DNA of 64,000 nt, taken from the NCBI RefSeq assembly GCF_015645095.1, contig NZ_JADOTW010000002.1, positions 1 through 64,000 on the forward strand, read 5' to 3'. This DNA is from Halomonas sp. 328 (GTDB lineage Bacteria; Pseudomonadota; Gammaproteobacteria; Pseudomonadales; Halomonadaceae). This document shows positions 38,066-46,903 of this stretch, one piece after another. How positions within the stretch are numbered: the first letter of the stretch is position 1; every line of letters starts with the position of its first letter. Made by a program: the position numbers and the translations under genes. Below the pieces are notes generated by a model. That model was not told the DNA's origin. It saw nothing but the letters and a program-made list of their open reading frames with translations, and ran no database searches.

Positions 38066-39532
38066 ATGACCCGCTACGCCAGCATCCTGGAGACCATCGG
38101 TCGCACCCCGCTGGTGCGCCTCGCCCGGCTCGCGCCGCCGGACATCAACGTTCACGTGAAGGTGGAGGCCTTCAACCCCATGGGCTCGGTGAAGGACCGC
38201 ATGGCGCTGGCGGTGATCGAGGCCGCCGAGCGCAGCGGCGCGCTTCGCCCCGGCCAGACGGTGATCGAGGCCACCAGTGGCAACACCGGCATCGGCCTGG
38301 CCATGGTGTGTGCCCGCAAGGGCTATCCGCTGGTGGTGACCATGGCCGAGAGCTTCAGCCTGGAGCGGCGCCGGTTGTTGCGCTTCCTGGGCGCCCGGGT
38401 GGTGCTGACCCCGGCCGCCGAGAAGGGCAGCGGCATGCTGGCCAAGGCGATCGAACTGGCCGAGGCCCATGGCTACTTCCTGTGTCGCCAGTTCGAGAAC
38501 GAGGCCAATGCCGAGGTGCATAGCCGCACCACGGCCCGGGAGCTACTCGACGACTTCACCGACGAGCCCCTCTACGCCTGGGTCACCGGCTTCGGCACCG
38601 GCGGCACCCTCAAGGGCGTGGCCCGCACCCTCAAGGCCGCCGATCCGCGCATTCGGGTGGTGGTGGCCGAGCCGGACAATGCCCCGCTGCTGGGCAGCGG
38701 CGAGGCCCAGCCGACCGGGGCCAGTCACCCGCGCTTCCGCCCCCACCTGATGCAGGGCTGGAGCCCCGACTTCATCTCGGCGCTGACCCAGCAGGCGGTG
38801 AGCGATGGCCTGGTGGACGAGGTGGTACCGGTGGCCGGCGAGGCGGCGCTGCGCCTGGCCCGAGACCTGGCCCGCAAGGAGGGGATCTTCGCCGGCATCT
38901 CCGGCGGCGCCACCCTGGCCGCGGCCCTGGCGGTGGCGCGCCGCGCGCCCCCCGGCAGCCATATCGTCTGCATGCTGCCGGATACCGGCGAGCGCTATCA
39001 GTCCACGCCGCTGTTCGCGGGCATCGAGGAGGAGATGAACGAGGAGGAACTGGCCCTGTCGCGCTCCACCCCGGGCTATCGCTTCGATCGCCCCGGGCTG
39101 GCGCCGGTGGCCGAGCCAGTGGCGACCCTGGATGGCGAGGCGGAACGCTTCGTCGACGCGCGCCTGGCCGAGGCACCGGTGGTGATGTTCGCCCTGGCCT
39201 GGTGCGAGTTCTGCTGGGCGGCGCGTCGGCTCTTCGAGGGCCTGGGTGTCGAGGTTGTGAGCGTCGACCTGGATGGCCCCGCCTGCCGGGTCGATGACCT
39301 GGGTGTGCGGCTGCGCCCGGTGCTGGCCCGGCGCACCGGGGCGCTCACCATTCCGCAGATCGCCATCGGCGGCGAGTGGCTCGGCGGCTGTGGCGAGCTC
39401 TTCGCGGCCTGGCGCGACGGCGGCCTGGGCGAGCGGCTTACCGCCTGCGGCGTCGACTACGATGCCGCGGCCGAGATCGAGCCCGATCGCCTGCTGCCGG
39501 CCTGGCTGCATCCGCGCCCGGCCACGGCCTGA
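38066..39532 (+). CDS. cysteine synthase-like PLP enzyme fused to a glutaredoxin domain
   Basis: The 488-residue protein has a fold-type II PLP domain (about 1-320): the PLP lysine K43 in MGSVKDRM, the substrate loop EATSGNTGIGLA and the phosphate loop TGFGTGGTLKG. A C-terminal glutaredoxin-like domain (about 365-455) carries CEFC (C380, C383) and the cis-Pro segment LTIPQIAIGGEWLGG. It may make cysteine or a related thioether and couple it to thiol reduction. It is divergent from a BTAD regulator and followed by an AhpD-like gene. Confidence 0.87.
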   Translation: MTRYASILETIGRTPLVRLARLAPPDINVHVKVEAFNPMGSVKDRMALAVIEAAERSGALRPGQTVIEATSGNTGIGLAMVCARKGYPLVVTMAESFSLERRRLLRFLGARVVLTPAAEKGSGMLAKAIELAEAHGYFLCRQFENEANAEVHSRTTARELLDDFTDEPLYAWVTGFGTGGTLKGVARTLKAADPRIRVVVAEPDNAPLLGSGEAQPTGASHPRFRPHLMQGWSPDFISALTQQAVSDGLVDEVVPVAGEAALRLARDLARKEGIFAGISGGATLAAALAVARRAPPGSHIVCMLPDTGERYQSTPLFAGIEEEMNEEELALSRSTPGYRFDRPGLAPVAEPVATLDGEAERFVDARLAEAPVVMFALAWCEFCWAARRLFEGLGVEVVSVDLDGPACRVDDLGVRLRPVLARRTGALTIPQIAIGGEWLGGCGELFAAWRDGGLGERLTACGVDYDAAAEIEPDRLLPAWLHPRPATA

Positions 39533-39568
39533 ACGCCTTTTCCCTCTACGACCACAGGAGACACGACC

Positions 39569-40156
39569 ATGAGCTATCTCGAGACGATTGCTCCCGACCA
39601 GGCCTCGGAGGAGGTGGCGGCCATGTACCGCCGCCAGCAGGCCCACTACGGTTTCCTGCCCAACTATGCCCGGGTGTTCAGTCATCGGCCCGAGGTGATG
39701 AGTCGCTGGGCGGCCTTGCAGGCGACCATTCGCCGGCCGATGGCGCCACGCCGCTTCGAGCTGGTGACCCTGGCCGCTGCCCGGGCCCTGGGCAATACCT
39801 ATTGCGCCCTGGCCCATGCCCAGGAGCTGTCGGGACTGCTGGGCAGGACGGCGGCCCTGGCGGTGGCGAGGGGCGAGGCGGCGGTCCTGAGCGAGGCGGA
39901 GCGGGCCATGATGGCCTTCGCCGCCAAGGTGGCCTGCCGGGCCCCGGCGGTGACTGCCGAGGATATTGCCACCCTGCGGGGGCACGGCCTTGGCGACGAC
40001 GAGATCTTCGATATCGTCGCCGTGGTGGCGGCGCGGGCCTTCTTTACCCGTATCCTCGATGGCCTGGGTGTCCAGGCGGACGCCGCCTTCCGCGAGTTCC
40101 CCGCCGAGCTGATCGAGTCACTCAGCGTGGGGCGGCCCATTGCCGAGCCGGCCTGA
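39569..40156 (+). CDS. carboxymuconolactone decarboxylase/AhpD-like protein
   Basis: The 195-residue protein belongs to the AhpD-like superfamily: the helical core has the motif YCALAHAQE, i.e. C79xxxH83, close to the CxxCxxxH redox motif but with Tyr-preceded single Cys. Members with one Cys are often peroxidase-related or of unknown function. It follows the cysteine synthase-glutaredoxin gene after 36 bp with a good RBS (AGGAGA) and is probably in the same transcript. It converges with the sigma-54 regulator gene. Confidence 0.83.
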   Translation: MSYLETIAPDQASEEVAAMYRRQQAHYGFLPNYARVFSHRPEVMSRWAALQATIRRPMAPRRFELVTLAAARALGNTYCALAHAQELSGLLGRTAALAVARGEAAVLSEAERAMMAFAAKVACRAPAVTAEDIATLRGHGLGDDEIFDIVAVVAARAFFTRILDGLGVQADAAFREFPAELIESLSVGRPIAEPA

Positions 40157-40167
40157 GCGAGGGTGGT

Positions 40168-42168
40168 TCAGCCCGGCATTCGCGGGTTCTGCTGATTAGG
40201 CGGCACGATACCCAGGCGTTTCATGCGCCGGTAGATGGTGGGGCGCGACAGTCCCAGCTCTCGGGCCACGGCGCTGACATTCCACTGGTGGCGGCACAGG
40301 GCCCGATAGAGCAGATCCTGCTCCAGCGGGCGCGGTGCCGCTGCCGTTGGCTGGCCGGGGTCGCCGATGGCCGGTGTCGGCCGGCTGGCGCCGGGGTGGG
40401 CGAGCTGGCCATGCAGGCACTCCTCCGGCAGGTCGCCGACCACCACTTCCTCGCCGTCGCCGGTGGCCAGGGCATAGCGTAGGGCGTTGTGCAGCTCGCG
40501 GATATTGCCCGGCCAAGGGTAGGCGAGCAGGGCGCTCATGGCATCGCCGCGCAGCCTTGCCCGGCCGCCGCGTTCGTGGTTGAGCTCGGCGAAGATCCGG
40601 CGGATCAGGTAACCCTTGTCGGCCCGTTCGCGCAAGGGCGGCAGGCGCAGGCTGGCGCCGTTCAGGCGGTAGTAGAGGTCCTCGCGGAAGCGTCCGGCGG
40701 CGATCAGTTCGCGCAGGTCCCGGTGGGTGGCGGCGACGACCCGCAGGTCGACCTTGATGGGGCGATTGGCGCCGATGGGCAGCACCTCCTGCTCGGCCAG
40801 CACCCGCAGCAGCCGGGTCTGCAGCTGCAGCGGCATGTCGCCGATCTCGTCGAGGAAGAGGGTGCCGCCGTCGGCCTGGGCTATCAGGCCCTTCATGCCC
40901 TGGCTGCGGGCACCGGTGAAGCTGCCGGCCTCATGGCCGAACAGCTCGCTCTCGATCAGCGATTCCGGTACCGCGGCGCAGTTGATGGCCACGAAGGGGC
41001 GGTCATGGCGTCGGCTCGATTCGTGCAGGGCCCGGGCCATGCGCTCCTTGCCGGTGCCGGTCTCGCCCATCACCAGGATATTGATCGGCTCGTTGCGCAG
41101 CCGGGCGGCCCGGGTCAGGGTATCGCGCATGCTGGGGTCATCGTCCGCCAGGGCTTCCAGGGGCGCTAGGCTGGTGTCCCGGGCTGGGGCGGCGGCCCCG
41201 CGGGAGCGGCGCGGTGGCTCGATCAGGGTGGCGAAGTGGATTTCCCGGTGGCGCCGGGTATGAAAGGCCTGGACCCGATCGTCGCTGTGCTGGGGAATGG
41301 CCAGCACCTGATCGACCTGGGCGTCGAGCAGGTCTTGAATATTCCAGGCCTTGAAGGGGCGCGCCTCGCCGCCCTCGGGCAGGGGCAACTCGTGGTGGCG
41401 AAGCAGCTTGCGCCCGGCGGTATTGGCTGCCACCAGGCTGCCGTCCTCCTCGATGGCCAACAGGTAGCGGCGATTGATCTGCACGAATTCCCGGGAGCGG
41501 TCCAGGCAGACGATGGCGTGGTCGCTATAACGCTGCAGGAAATAGGCATCCTCGATCATCTTGGCGGTGTATTTCACCAGTTGCAGGGCGAAGGTCTGGG
41601 AGTCCTTGGTGACCGGTGATTGATAGGCGGAGATATCGAGCACTGCCAGCAGGCGGCCATGGGGGTCGAAGATCGGTGCTGCCGTGCAGGTCAGCTGGAT
41701 ATGGTGGGCGCTGAAGTGATCGCTATGGTGGCAGGTCAGCGCCGTGCGCTCGTGGATGCAGGTGCCCACCGCACAGGTGCCGGCATGGGACTCGCTCCAG
41801 TCGGCCCCCAGGAAGAGGCCGGTGCGCTGGTGTTCGCGTTGGTCGGCCTTGGCGCCAAGGAACTGCACGGCGATGCCCCGGGCGTCGGTGAGCAGCACCA
41901 CATAGCCGAGTGGCGCCACCTGACGATAGAGCTGCTCGACCCCGGCCCGGGCCACCTGGAGCAGGTCGTCGGCCTGATCCTGATGCTCGCGCAGGGTGGC
42001 GCCAGGCACGTAGCGGGCCGGGGTGGGGCGGGCCGGATCGAGGCCATAGCGGTCGATGCAGCGCCGCCAGGAGCGCTCGATAATGGCCGCTTCTCCCTGG
42101 CCTCCGGGGCGGTTCAGGGTCTCGAGGATGGTCTCGACATGCTGGCGTTGGCTCAGGCTGGCGGTCAT
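40168..42168 (-). CDS. sigma-54 dependent activator, AcoR-like
   Basis: The 666-residue protein has an N-terminal GAF-type sensor region (about 60-190; HAGTCAVGTCIHE is typical of AcoR relatives), a PAS-like middle, an AAA+ domain (about 330-560; Walker A GETGTGKE, GSFTGA loop at 415-420, Walker B TLFLDEIGD) and a Fis-type HTH (about 615-655; VSAVARELGLSRPTIYRRM). It activates sigma-54 RNA polymerase. The loop is GSFTGA instead of the common GAFTGA. It is divergent from an operon with a -24/-12 promoter, its probable target. AcoR proteins respond to acetoin; the ligand here is inferred to be a related metabolite. Confidence 0.93.
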   Translation of the reverse strand: MTASLSQRQHVETILETLNRPGGQGEAAIIERSWRRCIDRYGLDPARPTPARYVPGATLREHQDQADDLLQVARAGVEQLYRQVAPLGYVVLLTDARGIAVQFLGAKADQREHQRTGLFLGADWSESHAGTCAVGTCIHERTALTCHHSDHFSAHHIQLTCTAAPIFDPHGRLLAVLDISAYQSPVTKDSQTFALQLVKYTAKMIEDAYFLQRYSDHAIVCLDRSREFVQINRRYLLAIEEDGSLVAANTAGRKLLRHHELPLPEGGEARPFKAWNIQDLLDAQVDQVLAIPQHSDDRVQAFHTRRHREIHFATLIEPPRRSRGAAAPARDTSLAPLEALADDDPSMRDTLTRAARLRNEPINILVMGETGTGKERMARALHESSRRHDRPFVAINCAAVPESLIESELFGHEAGSFTGARSQGMKGLIAQADGGTLFLDEIGDMPLQLQTRLLRVLAEQEVLPIGANRPIKVDLRVVAATHRDLRELIAAGRFREDLYYRLNGASLRLPPLRERADKGYLIRRIFAELNHERGGRARLRGDAMSALLAYPWPGNIRELHNALRYALATGDGEEVVVGDLPEECLHGQLAHPGASRPTPAIGDPGQPTAAAPRPLEQDLLYRALCRHQWNVSAVARELGLSRPTIYRRMKRLGIVPPNQQNPRMPG

Positions 42169-42250
42169 GACGTGCCTCTAGGGGTATCGTTGTTGTCTCT
42201 TCAAGGTAAGGGGGGGAGGCAACCGTCGAGATACGACCTTGGTCGAGCGT

Positions 42251-42313
42251 CGTTACACCTGTAACGGGGGATGCCGGGACAACTGTCACACCCGTTCGCC
42301 CTGGCGTTACGCC
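42251..42313 (+). promoter_or_regulatory. upstream activating sequences for the GMC/E1 operon
   Basis: The 299-bp divergent spacer (42169-42467) holds cgttacacctgtaacg (42251-42266, perfect arms), acaactgtcaca (42279-42290) and ggcgttacgcc (42303-42313). They lie 80-140 bp upstream of a -24/-12 promoter, the normal place for enhancer sites of a sigma-54 activator. The acaactgt-ac core recurs upstream of the VOC gene at 52.9 kb. Confidence 0.65.
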
Positions 42314-42390
42314 TTGGGCGTCCCTTCAGCTCATCATCCTTCCTGTATTTTTCATTTTCATCAAATAGTTAGCCCTCTTCTTGGCCAGGT

Positions 42391-42405
42391 TGGCACGAAA
42401 GCTGC
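42391..42405 (+). promoter_or_regulatory. sigma-54 (-24/-12) promoter
   Basis: TTGGCACGAAAGCTGCC contains GG at 42392-42393 and GC at 42404-42405 separated by exactly 10 bases, matching TGGCACG-N4-TTGC closely. It lies about 60 bp upstream of the Tat-exported subunit gene. Confidence 0.85.
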
Positions 42406-42467
42406 CATGGCATGGGTGTGTTCGCCGCTGCGGTGAACCCGCCAATAACAAGACGAGGAGTCACGCC

Positions 42468-42971
42468 ATGACCGCTTCTCCCCGGGTGACGCTGAGCCGT
42501 CGCCGTTTTCTCTCCCTGACCGGGGCCCTGGCCGCCGGTGGCCTGGCGCTAGGCGCCACCGGCCTGTGGCCGCGCTGGGCCCTGGCCGAGCCCGACCTGG
42601 CGGGGCGCCTGCTGCGCCTGGGCCGCGATATCTACCCCCATGAGGCGATCGAGGATCGTTACTACCTGGAGTCCCTCTCCTCCTTGCTGGAGGAGCAGCG
42701 CGATGCAGTCGCCACGGGGCTCGACGACCTGGACCGGCGCGCCCGGGCCGCCCATGGCAGCGATTATGCCGGGATCGAGGATGGCGCCGAACGTGAAACC
42801 TTGCTGCAGGAGATTCAGCACACGCCGTTCTTCGCGCAGGTCAAGGGCAACCTCCTGATGGGGATCTACAACAACCCGGACCTGTGGCCCCTGTTCGGTT
42901 ATGGAGGCTCCTCCTGGGAACAGGGTGGCTACCGCCACCGCGGCTTCGATGCCACGCCGGACTGGCTGTGA
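42468..42971 (+). CDS. Tat-exported small subunit of a GMC dehydrogenase (gluconate 2-dehydrogenase subunit 3-like)
   Basis: The 167-residue protein has a twin-arginine signal, SRRRFLSLTGALAAGGLALG (residues 10-29), then a helical domain resembling subunit 3 of membrane gluconate/sorbose-type dehydrogenases. Such subunits escort the flavoprotein through the Tat pathway. The start at 42468 has GAGGAG at 42455-42460. It is the first gene of the sigma-54 operon and precedes the GMC flavoprotein, which has no signal of its own, consistent with hitchhiker export. Confidence 0.85.
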   Translation: MTASPRVTLSRRRFLSLTGALAAGGLALGATGLWPRWALAEPDLAGRLLRLGRDIYPHEAIEDRYYLESLSSLLEEQRDAVATGLDDLDRRARAAHGSDYAGIEDGAERETLLQEIQHTPFFAQVKGNLLMGIYNNPDLWPLFGYGGSSWEQGGYRHRGFDATPDWL

Positions 42972-43018
42972 GCGGGCGCGGGTGACGGTGCGATGCGAAC
43001 AAGAGAAGGGCAAAGGCT

Positions 43019-44602
43019 ATGAGCAGGCAATTTGATCTGAATGACGACAGTCTGGTGGTGATCATCGGCTCCGGGGCCGGGGGAGGCACCCTGGCCAATG
43101 AACTGGCGCAAAAGGGCATCCGTTCTGTGGTGCTGGAGGCCGGCAAGCGCTTCACCATGGAGGATATCGAGAACGACGAATGGGGGATGTTCAATAAGAT
43201 CAGCTGGCTCGACCAGCGTAATCTGGTGGGGCCGTCACGCCTGGCCGAGGACTTTCCCAACCTGCCCGCCTGGATCGTCAAGGGCGTGGGGGGGGCGACC
43301 ATTCACTGGGCCGGGGTGGCCATGCGTTTTCAGGAACACGAGTTCAAGATGAAAACGCTCAACGGCGCCATCGCCGGCGCCAATGTGGAGGATTGGCCGC
43401 TGTCCCTGCAGGACCTCGAGCCCTATTACGCCCTGGCGGAACGAAAAATGGGGGTATGCGGCACCGAGGCGACCGGCATGCCTTTTCATGGCAAGAGCAC
43501 CCATTATCAGGTCATCGAAGCGGGGGCCAATCGCATCGGCGCTCGCTGCGAGCAGGCGCACCTGGCGATCAATACGCTGCCCTTCGACGGGCGGGCGCCC
43601 TGTCAGGTCACCGGCTTCTGCATGCAGGGCTGCCGCTTCGGTGCCAAGTGGTCGACCATGTATACGGAGATTCCCAGGGCCGAAGCCACCGGCAAGGTGG
43701 AGGTCAGGCCCAACTGCATGGCCCTGAGAATCGAGCATGACCGGGACGGCAAGGCGACCGGCGTGCTCTATGCCGACGCCGATGGGGAAGTGCAGTTCCA
43801 GAAGGCGCGCATCGTCGCCGTGGCGGCCAATTCCATCGAGTCGCCGCGTCTCCTGCTCAACTCCGCCTCCAGTCTGTTCCCCGATGGGCTGGCCAACTCC
43901 TCGGGCCAGGTGGGCAAGAACTACATGACCCATGTCACCGGAGGCTCCTATGCGGAGTTCGATCATCCGGTGCATATGGAGCGCAGCACCGTGGTGCCCG
44001 GCATCGTCAAGGAGTGGGAAGACAACGACCCCTCCCGCGGTCATGTCGGTGGCTACGAGCTGGAGGCCCTGCATCTGGGGCTGCCCTTTATGGCGGCGTT
44101 CCTGGATCCGGGGGCAGCCAATGGCTGGGGACGGCAGTTCGCCCAGTCCATGGAGAACTACAGCCGGATGGCGGGCTTCTGGATCTGCGGGGAAGACCTC
44201 GCCCTGGAGTCCAATCGCATCACCCTGCATCCCACCGAGAAGGATCCGTACGGCTTGCCGGTGCCGGTGGTGCACAAGGCGGATCATGACAACGATACGC
44301 GCATGCGCGACCACGCCTACCGGATGTCCAAGGCGCTGTTTACGGCCATCGGTGCGCACCATGTGAATGACCTGCCGCCCTATCCGGCCAGCCACAACAT
44401 GGGCACCAATCGCATGCATACCAATGCCCGCGATGGCGTCGTCAATCAGTGGGGTCAGTCCCACGATATCGACAACTTGTTTATCTCCGACGGCAGCCAA
44501 TTCACCAGCAGTGCCACGGAAAACCCCACCCTGACCATCGTTGCCTTGACGATTCGTCAAGCCGAATACATTGCCGAGCGCATGTCACGCGGCGAACTCT
44601 AA
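43019..44602 (+). CDS. GMC family FAD-dependent oxidoreductase
   Basis: The 527-residue protein has a Rossmann FAD site near the N-terminus (VVIIGSGAGGGTLANELA), the GMC segment GVGGATIHWAGVAMRF, a four-cysteine-rich middle (CQVTGFCMQGCRFG) and the C-terminal GMC signature HNMGTNRM...NLFISDGSQF. It probably oxidises an alcohol in the periplasm with the Tat subunit encoded just upstream. No cytochrome c subunit follows, so the electron acceptor is unknown. It is part of the operon with E1/E2 dehydrogenase genes. Confidence 0.92.
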   Translation: MSRQFDLNDDSLVVIIGSGAGGGTLANELAQKGIRSVVLEAGKRFTMEDIENDEWGMFNKISWLDQRNLVGPSRLAEDFPNLPAWIVKGVGGATIHWAGVAMRFQEHEFKMKTLNGAIAGANVEDWPLSLQDLEPYYALAERKMGVCGTEATGMPFHGKSTHYQVIEAGANRIGARCEQAHLAINTLPFDGRAPCQVTGFCMQGCRFGAKWSTMYTEIPRAEATGKVEVRPNCMALRIEHDRDGKATGVLYADADGEVQFQKARIVAVAANSIESPRLLLNSASSLFPDGLANSSGQVGKNYMTHVTGGSYAEFDHPVHMERSTVVPGIVKEWEDNDPSRGHVGGYELEALHLGLPFMAAFLDPGAANGWGRQFAQSMENYSRMAGFWICGEDLALESNRITLHPTEKDPYGLPVPVVHKADHDNDTRMRDHAYRMSKALFTAIGAHHVNDLPPYPASHNMGTNRMHTNARDGVVNQWGQSHDIDNLFISDGSQFTSSATENPTLTIVALTIRQAEYIAERMSRGEL

Positions 44603-44616
44603 GAGGAGAAATATCC

Positions 44617-45597
44617 ATGCAACCGACAGCCGACCAGCGGCGCTGGATGTACCGGAACATGGTGCTGAGCCGCTATCTCGAGGAGCGCATCGAGGCGCTC
44701 TATATGGAAGGCAAGACCCCGGTCTTCAACATGGCCAAGGGCCCCATTCCTGGAGAGATGCACCTCTCCAATGGCCAGGAGCCCTGCGCCGTGGGGGTCT
44801 GCGCCCATCTGACGGCGGACGACATCGTCACCGCCACCCACCGGCCCCACCATATCGCCGTGGCCAAGGGGGTCGATCTCGATGCCATGGTCGCCGAGAT
44901 CTTCGGCAAGGCCACCGGGCTTTCCGGTGGCCGCGGCGGCCATATGCACCTCTTCGATGGCGCGGTGAACTTCTCCTGTTCGGGGATCATCGGCGAGGGC
45001 CTGGGCCCGGCGGTGGGGGCGGCGCTCTCCCGCCAGATGCAGGGCAAGCCCGGGGTGGCGGTGGCCTTTATGGGGGAGGGGGCCGCCAACCAGGGCGCCT
45101 TCCACGAGGCGCTGAACTTGGCGGCGGTGTGGCAGCTGCCGGTGGTCTTCGTTATCGAGGACAACGCCTGGGGCATCTCGGTGGCCAAGCAGGCCTCCAC
45201 CGCCGTGCCGCGCAACGCCACCCGCGCCGCCGCCTATGGGATGCCTGGCCATCACGTGGCCGACAACGACGTGGAGGGCGTCTATGCCGCGGCGGGCGAG
45301 GCCATCGCCCGGGCCCGGGAGGGGCTGGGTCCGAGCCTGATCGAGATCGAGACGGTGCGCCTGGCCGGCCACTTCATGGGCGACGGCGAGGACTACCGGC
45401 CCAAGGGCGAGAAGGCCGGCCTCACCGATCCCATTCCCCGCTACCGCGCGGCCCTGCTCGAGGCCGGGGTGCTCGACGAGGCAGCCGATGCCGCCCTGGT
45501 GGCCGAGGCCCACGAGCGGGTCGAGGCGGCGATTCGCTTTGCCCAGCAGAGCGACTTCCTGCCGCCCGAAGCGGCGCTGGAAACCGTCTTCGTCTAA
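44617..45597 (+). CDS. thiamine-diphosphate dehydrogenase E1 alpha (acetoin dehydrogenase-like)
   Basis: The 326-residue product has the E1 alpha ThDP motif GEGAANQGAFHEALNLAAVW to EDN and the pattern GLSGGRGGHMHLF. It resembles AcoA-type and pyruvate dehydrogenase alpha subunits. The start at 44617 has AGAGGAG upstream. Together with the E1 beta gene it should decarboxylate or cleave an acetoin-like or 2-oxoacid substrate. The AcoR-like regulator next door favours an acetoin-type substrate; this is inference. Confidence 0.9.
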   Translation: MQPTADQRRWMYRNMVLSRYLEERIEALYMEGKTPVFNMAKGPIPGEMHLSNGQEPCAVGVCAHLTADDIVTATHRPHHIAVAKGVDLDAMVAEIFGKATGLSGGRGGHMHLFDGAVNFSCSGIIGEGLGPAVGAALSRQMQGKPGVAVAFMGEGAANQGAFHEALNLAAVWQLPVVFVIEDNAWGISVAKQASTAVPRNATRAAAYGMPGHHVADNDVEGVYAAAGEAIARAREGLGPSLIEIETVRLAGHFMGDGEDYRPKGEKAGLTDPIPRYRAALLEAGVLDEAADAALVAEAHERVEAAIRFAQQSDFLPPEAALETVFV

Positions 45598-45611
45598 CCG
45601 GGAGCACGACC

Positions 45612-46643
45612 ATGACTACTGTAACCAAGAGCGCCAGCCGCAAGCTGACCATGGCCCGGGCCATGGCCGAGGCCACCGCCCAGGAGATGCGCGCCGACCC
45701 GCGGGTCTTCGTGATGGGTGAGGACGTGGGGCCCCTCGGCGGGGTCTTCGGCAACACCCGGGGCCTCTTCGATGAGTTCGGCCCGGAGCGCATCCGCGAT
45801 ACGCCGATCTCCGAGACCGCCTTTATCGGCGCCGCCGTGGGCGCCGCCTCCGACGGCATGCGTCCCATCGTCGAGCTGATGTTCGTCGACTTCTTCGGGG
45901 TGTGCATGGACGCCATCTACAACCTGATGGCCAAGAACACCTACTTTTCCGGCGGCAAGGTCCCGGTGCCGATGGTGCTGATGACCTCCACCGGCGGTGG
46001 CTACTCCGATGCCGGCCAGCACTCCCAGTGCCTCTACGGCACCTTCGCCCACCTGCCGGGCATGAAGGTGGTGGTGCCGAGCAACGCCTATGACGCCAAG
46101 GGGCTGATGACCGCGGCGATCCGCGACGACAACCCGGTGGTCTTCATGTACCACAAGGCACTGCAGGGCATGGGCTGGCTGGGGACCGAAAAGGGCGCCA
46201 CCGTGGCGGTGCCCGAGGAGGCCTATACCGTGGAGATCGGCAAGGCCGCGGTGGCCCGGGAGGGACAGGACCTGACCCTGGTCAGCCTCGGCGCCGGCGT
46301 GCACCACTGCCTGCGCGCCGCCCAGGCCCTGGAGGAGGAGGGCTTCTCCGCCGAGGTGATCGACCTGCGCAGCCTGGTGCCGCTGGATCGCGAGACGGTG
46401 CGCGAGTCGGTCGCCAAGACCGGACGCCTGATCGTGGTGGACGAGGACTACCACAGCTATGGGGTCAGCGGCGAGATCATCGCCAGCGTGGCCGAACACC
46501 CGGGCTGCCGCCTGCGCGCCGCCCCCAAGCGGGTGGCCTACCCGGACATTCCCATTCCCTTCGCGCCGACCATGGAGCAGTGGGCCCTGCCCAATGCCGA
46601 CAAGATCGTCGCCGCCTTCCACCAGATGCTGAACGAACACTGA
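45612..46643 (+). CDS. dehydrogenase E1 beta subunit
   Basis: The 343-residue protein matches transketolase-type E1 beta subunits: [28 protein letters not shown], and the C-terminal VIDLRSLVPLDRETV segment. It completes the alpha2-beta2 E1 with the gene 14 bp upstream. A GGAG lies ahead of the start at 45612. A neighbouring complex at 7.8 kb has the same two subunits fused, so the two systems in this window are of different descent or evolved differently. Confidence 0.92.
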   Translation: MTTVTKSASRKLTMARAMAEATAQEMRADPRVFVMGEDVGPLGGVFGNTRGLFDEFGPERIRDTPISETAFIGAAVGAASDGMRPIVELMFVDFFGVCMDAIYNLMAKNTYFSGGKVPVPMVLMTSTGGGYSDAGQHSQCLYGTFAHLPGMKVVVPSNAYDAKGLMTAAIRDDNPVVFMYHKALQGMGWLGTEKGATVAVPEEAYTVEIGKAAVAREGQDLTLVSLGAGVHHCLRAAQALEEEGFSAEVIDLRSLVPLDRETVRESVAKTGRLIVVDEDYHSYGVSGEIIASVAEHPGCRLRAAPKRVAYPDIPIPFAPTMEQWALPNADKIVAAFHQMLNEH

Positions 46644-46655
46644 GGAGAGACCCCT

Positions 46656-46892
46656 ATGACGACCGATATCACCGTACCCGCGGACCTCTGGGAGGGCGAC
46701 ACCGAAGGCGTGATCACCGCCTGGCTGGTCAATGACGGGGCCGAGGTCGCCCAGGGTGACCTGGTCGCCGAGGTAATGGTGGAGAAGGCCCAGTACGAGA
46801 TCGAGGCGCCGGTCTCTGGGCGACTCAGCATCGCCAAGGAAGAGGACGAGGTGGTGAGCAAGGGCACCCTGATCGCCACCCTGGAAGCCTAA
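46656..46892 (+). CDS. free-standing lipoyl domain protein
   Basis: The 78-residue protein is one lipoyl/biotinyl domain and nothing else: ITVPADLWEGDTEGVI, then the modified-lysine turn MVEKAQYEIEAP (K near residue 46). It lies between E1 beta and a headless E2, and a lipoate ligase gene follows. It should act as a mobile acyl carrier, taking the acyl group from E1 and passing it to the E2 catalytic domain. Splitting the lipoyl domain from E2 is unusual for this enzyme class. Confidence 0.9.
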   Translation: MTTDITVPADLWEGDTEGVITAWLVNDGAEVAQGDLVAEVMVEKAQYEIEAPVSGRLSIAKEEDEVVSKGTLIATLEA

Positions 46893-46903
46893 GGAGGCTG
46901 GAG

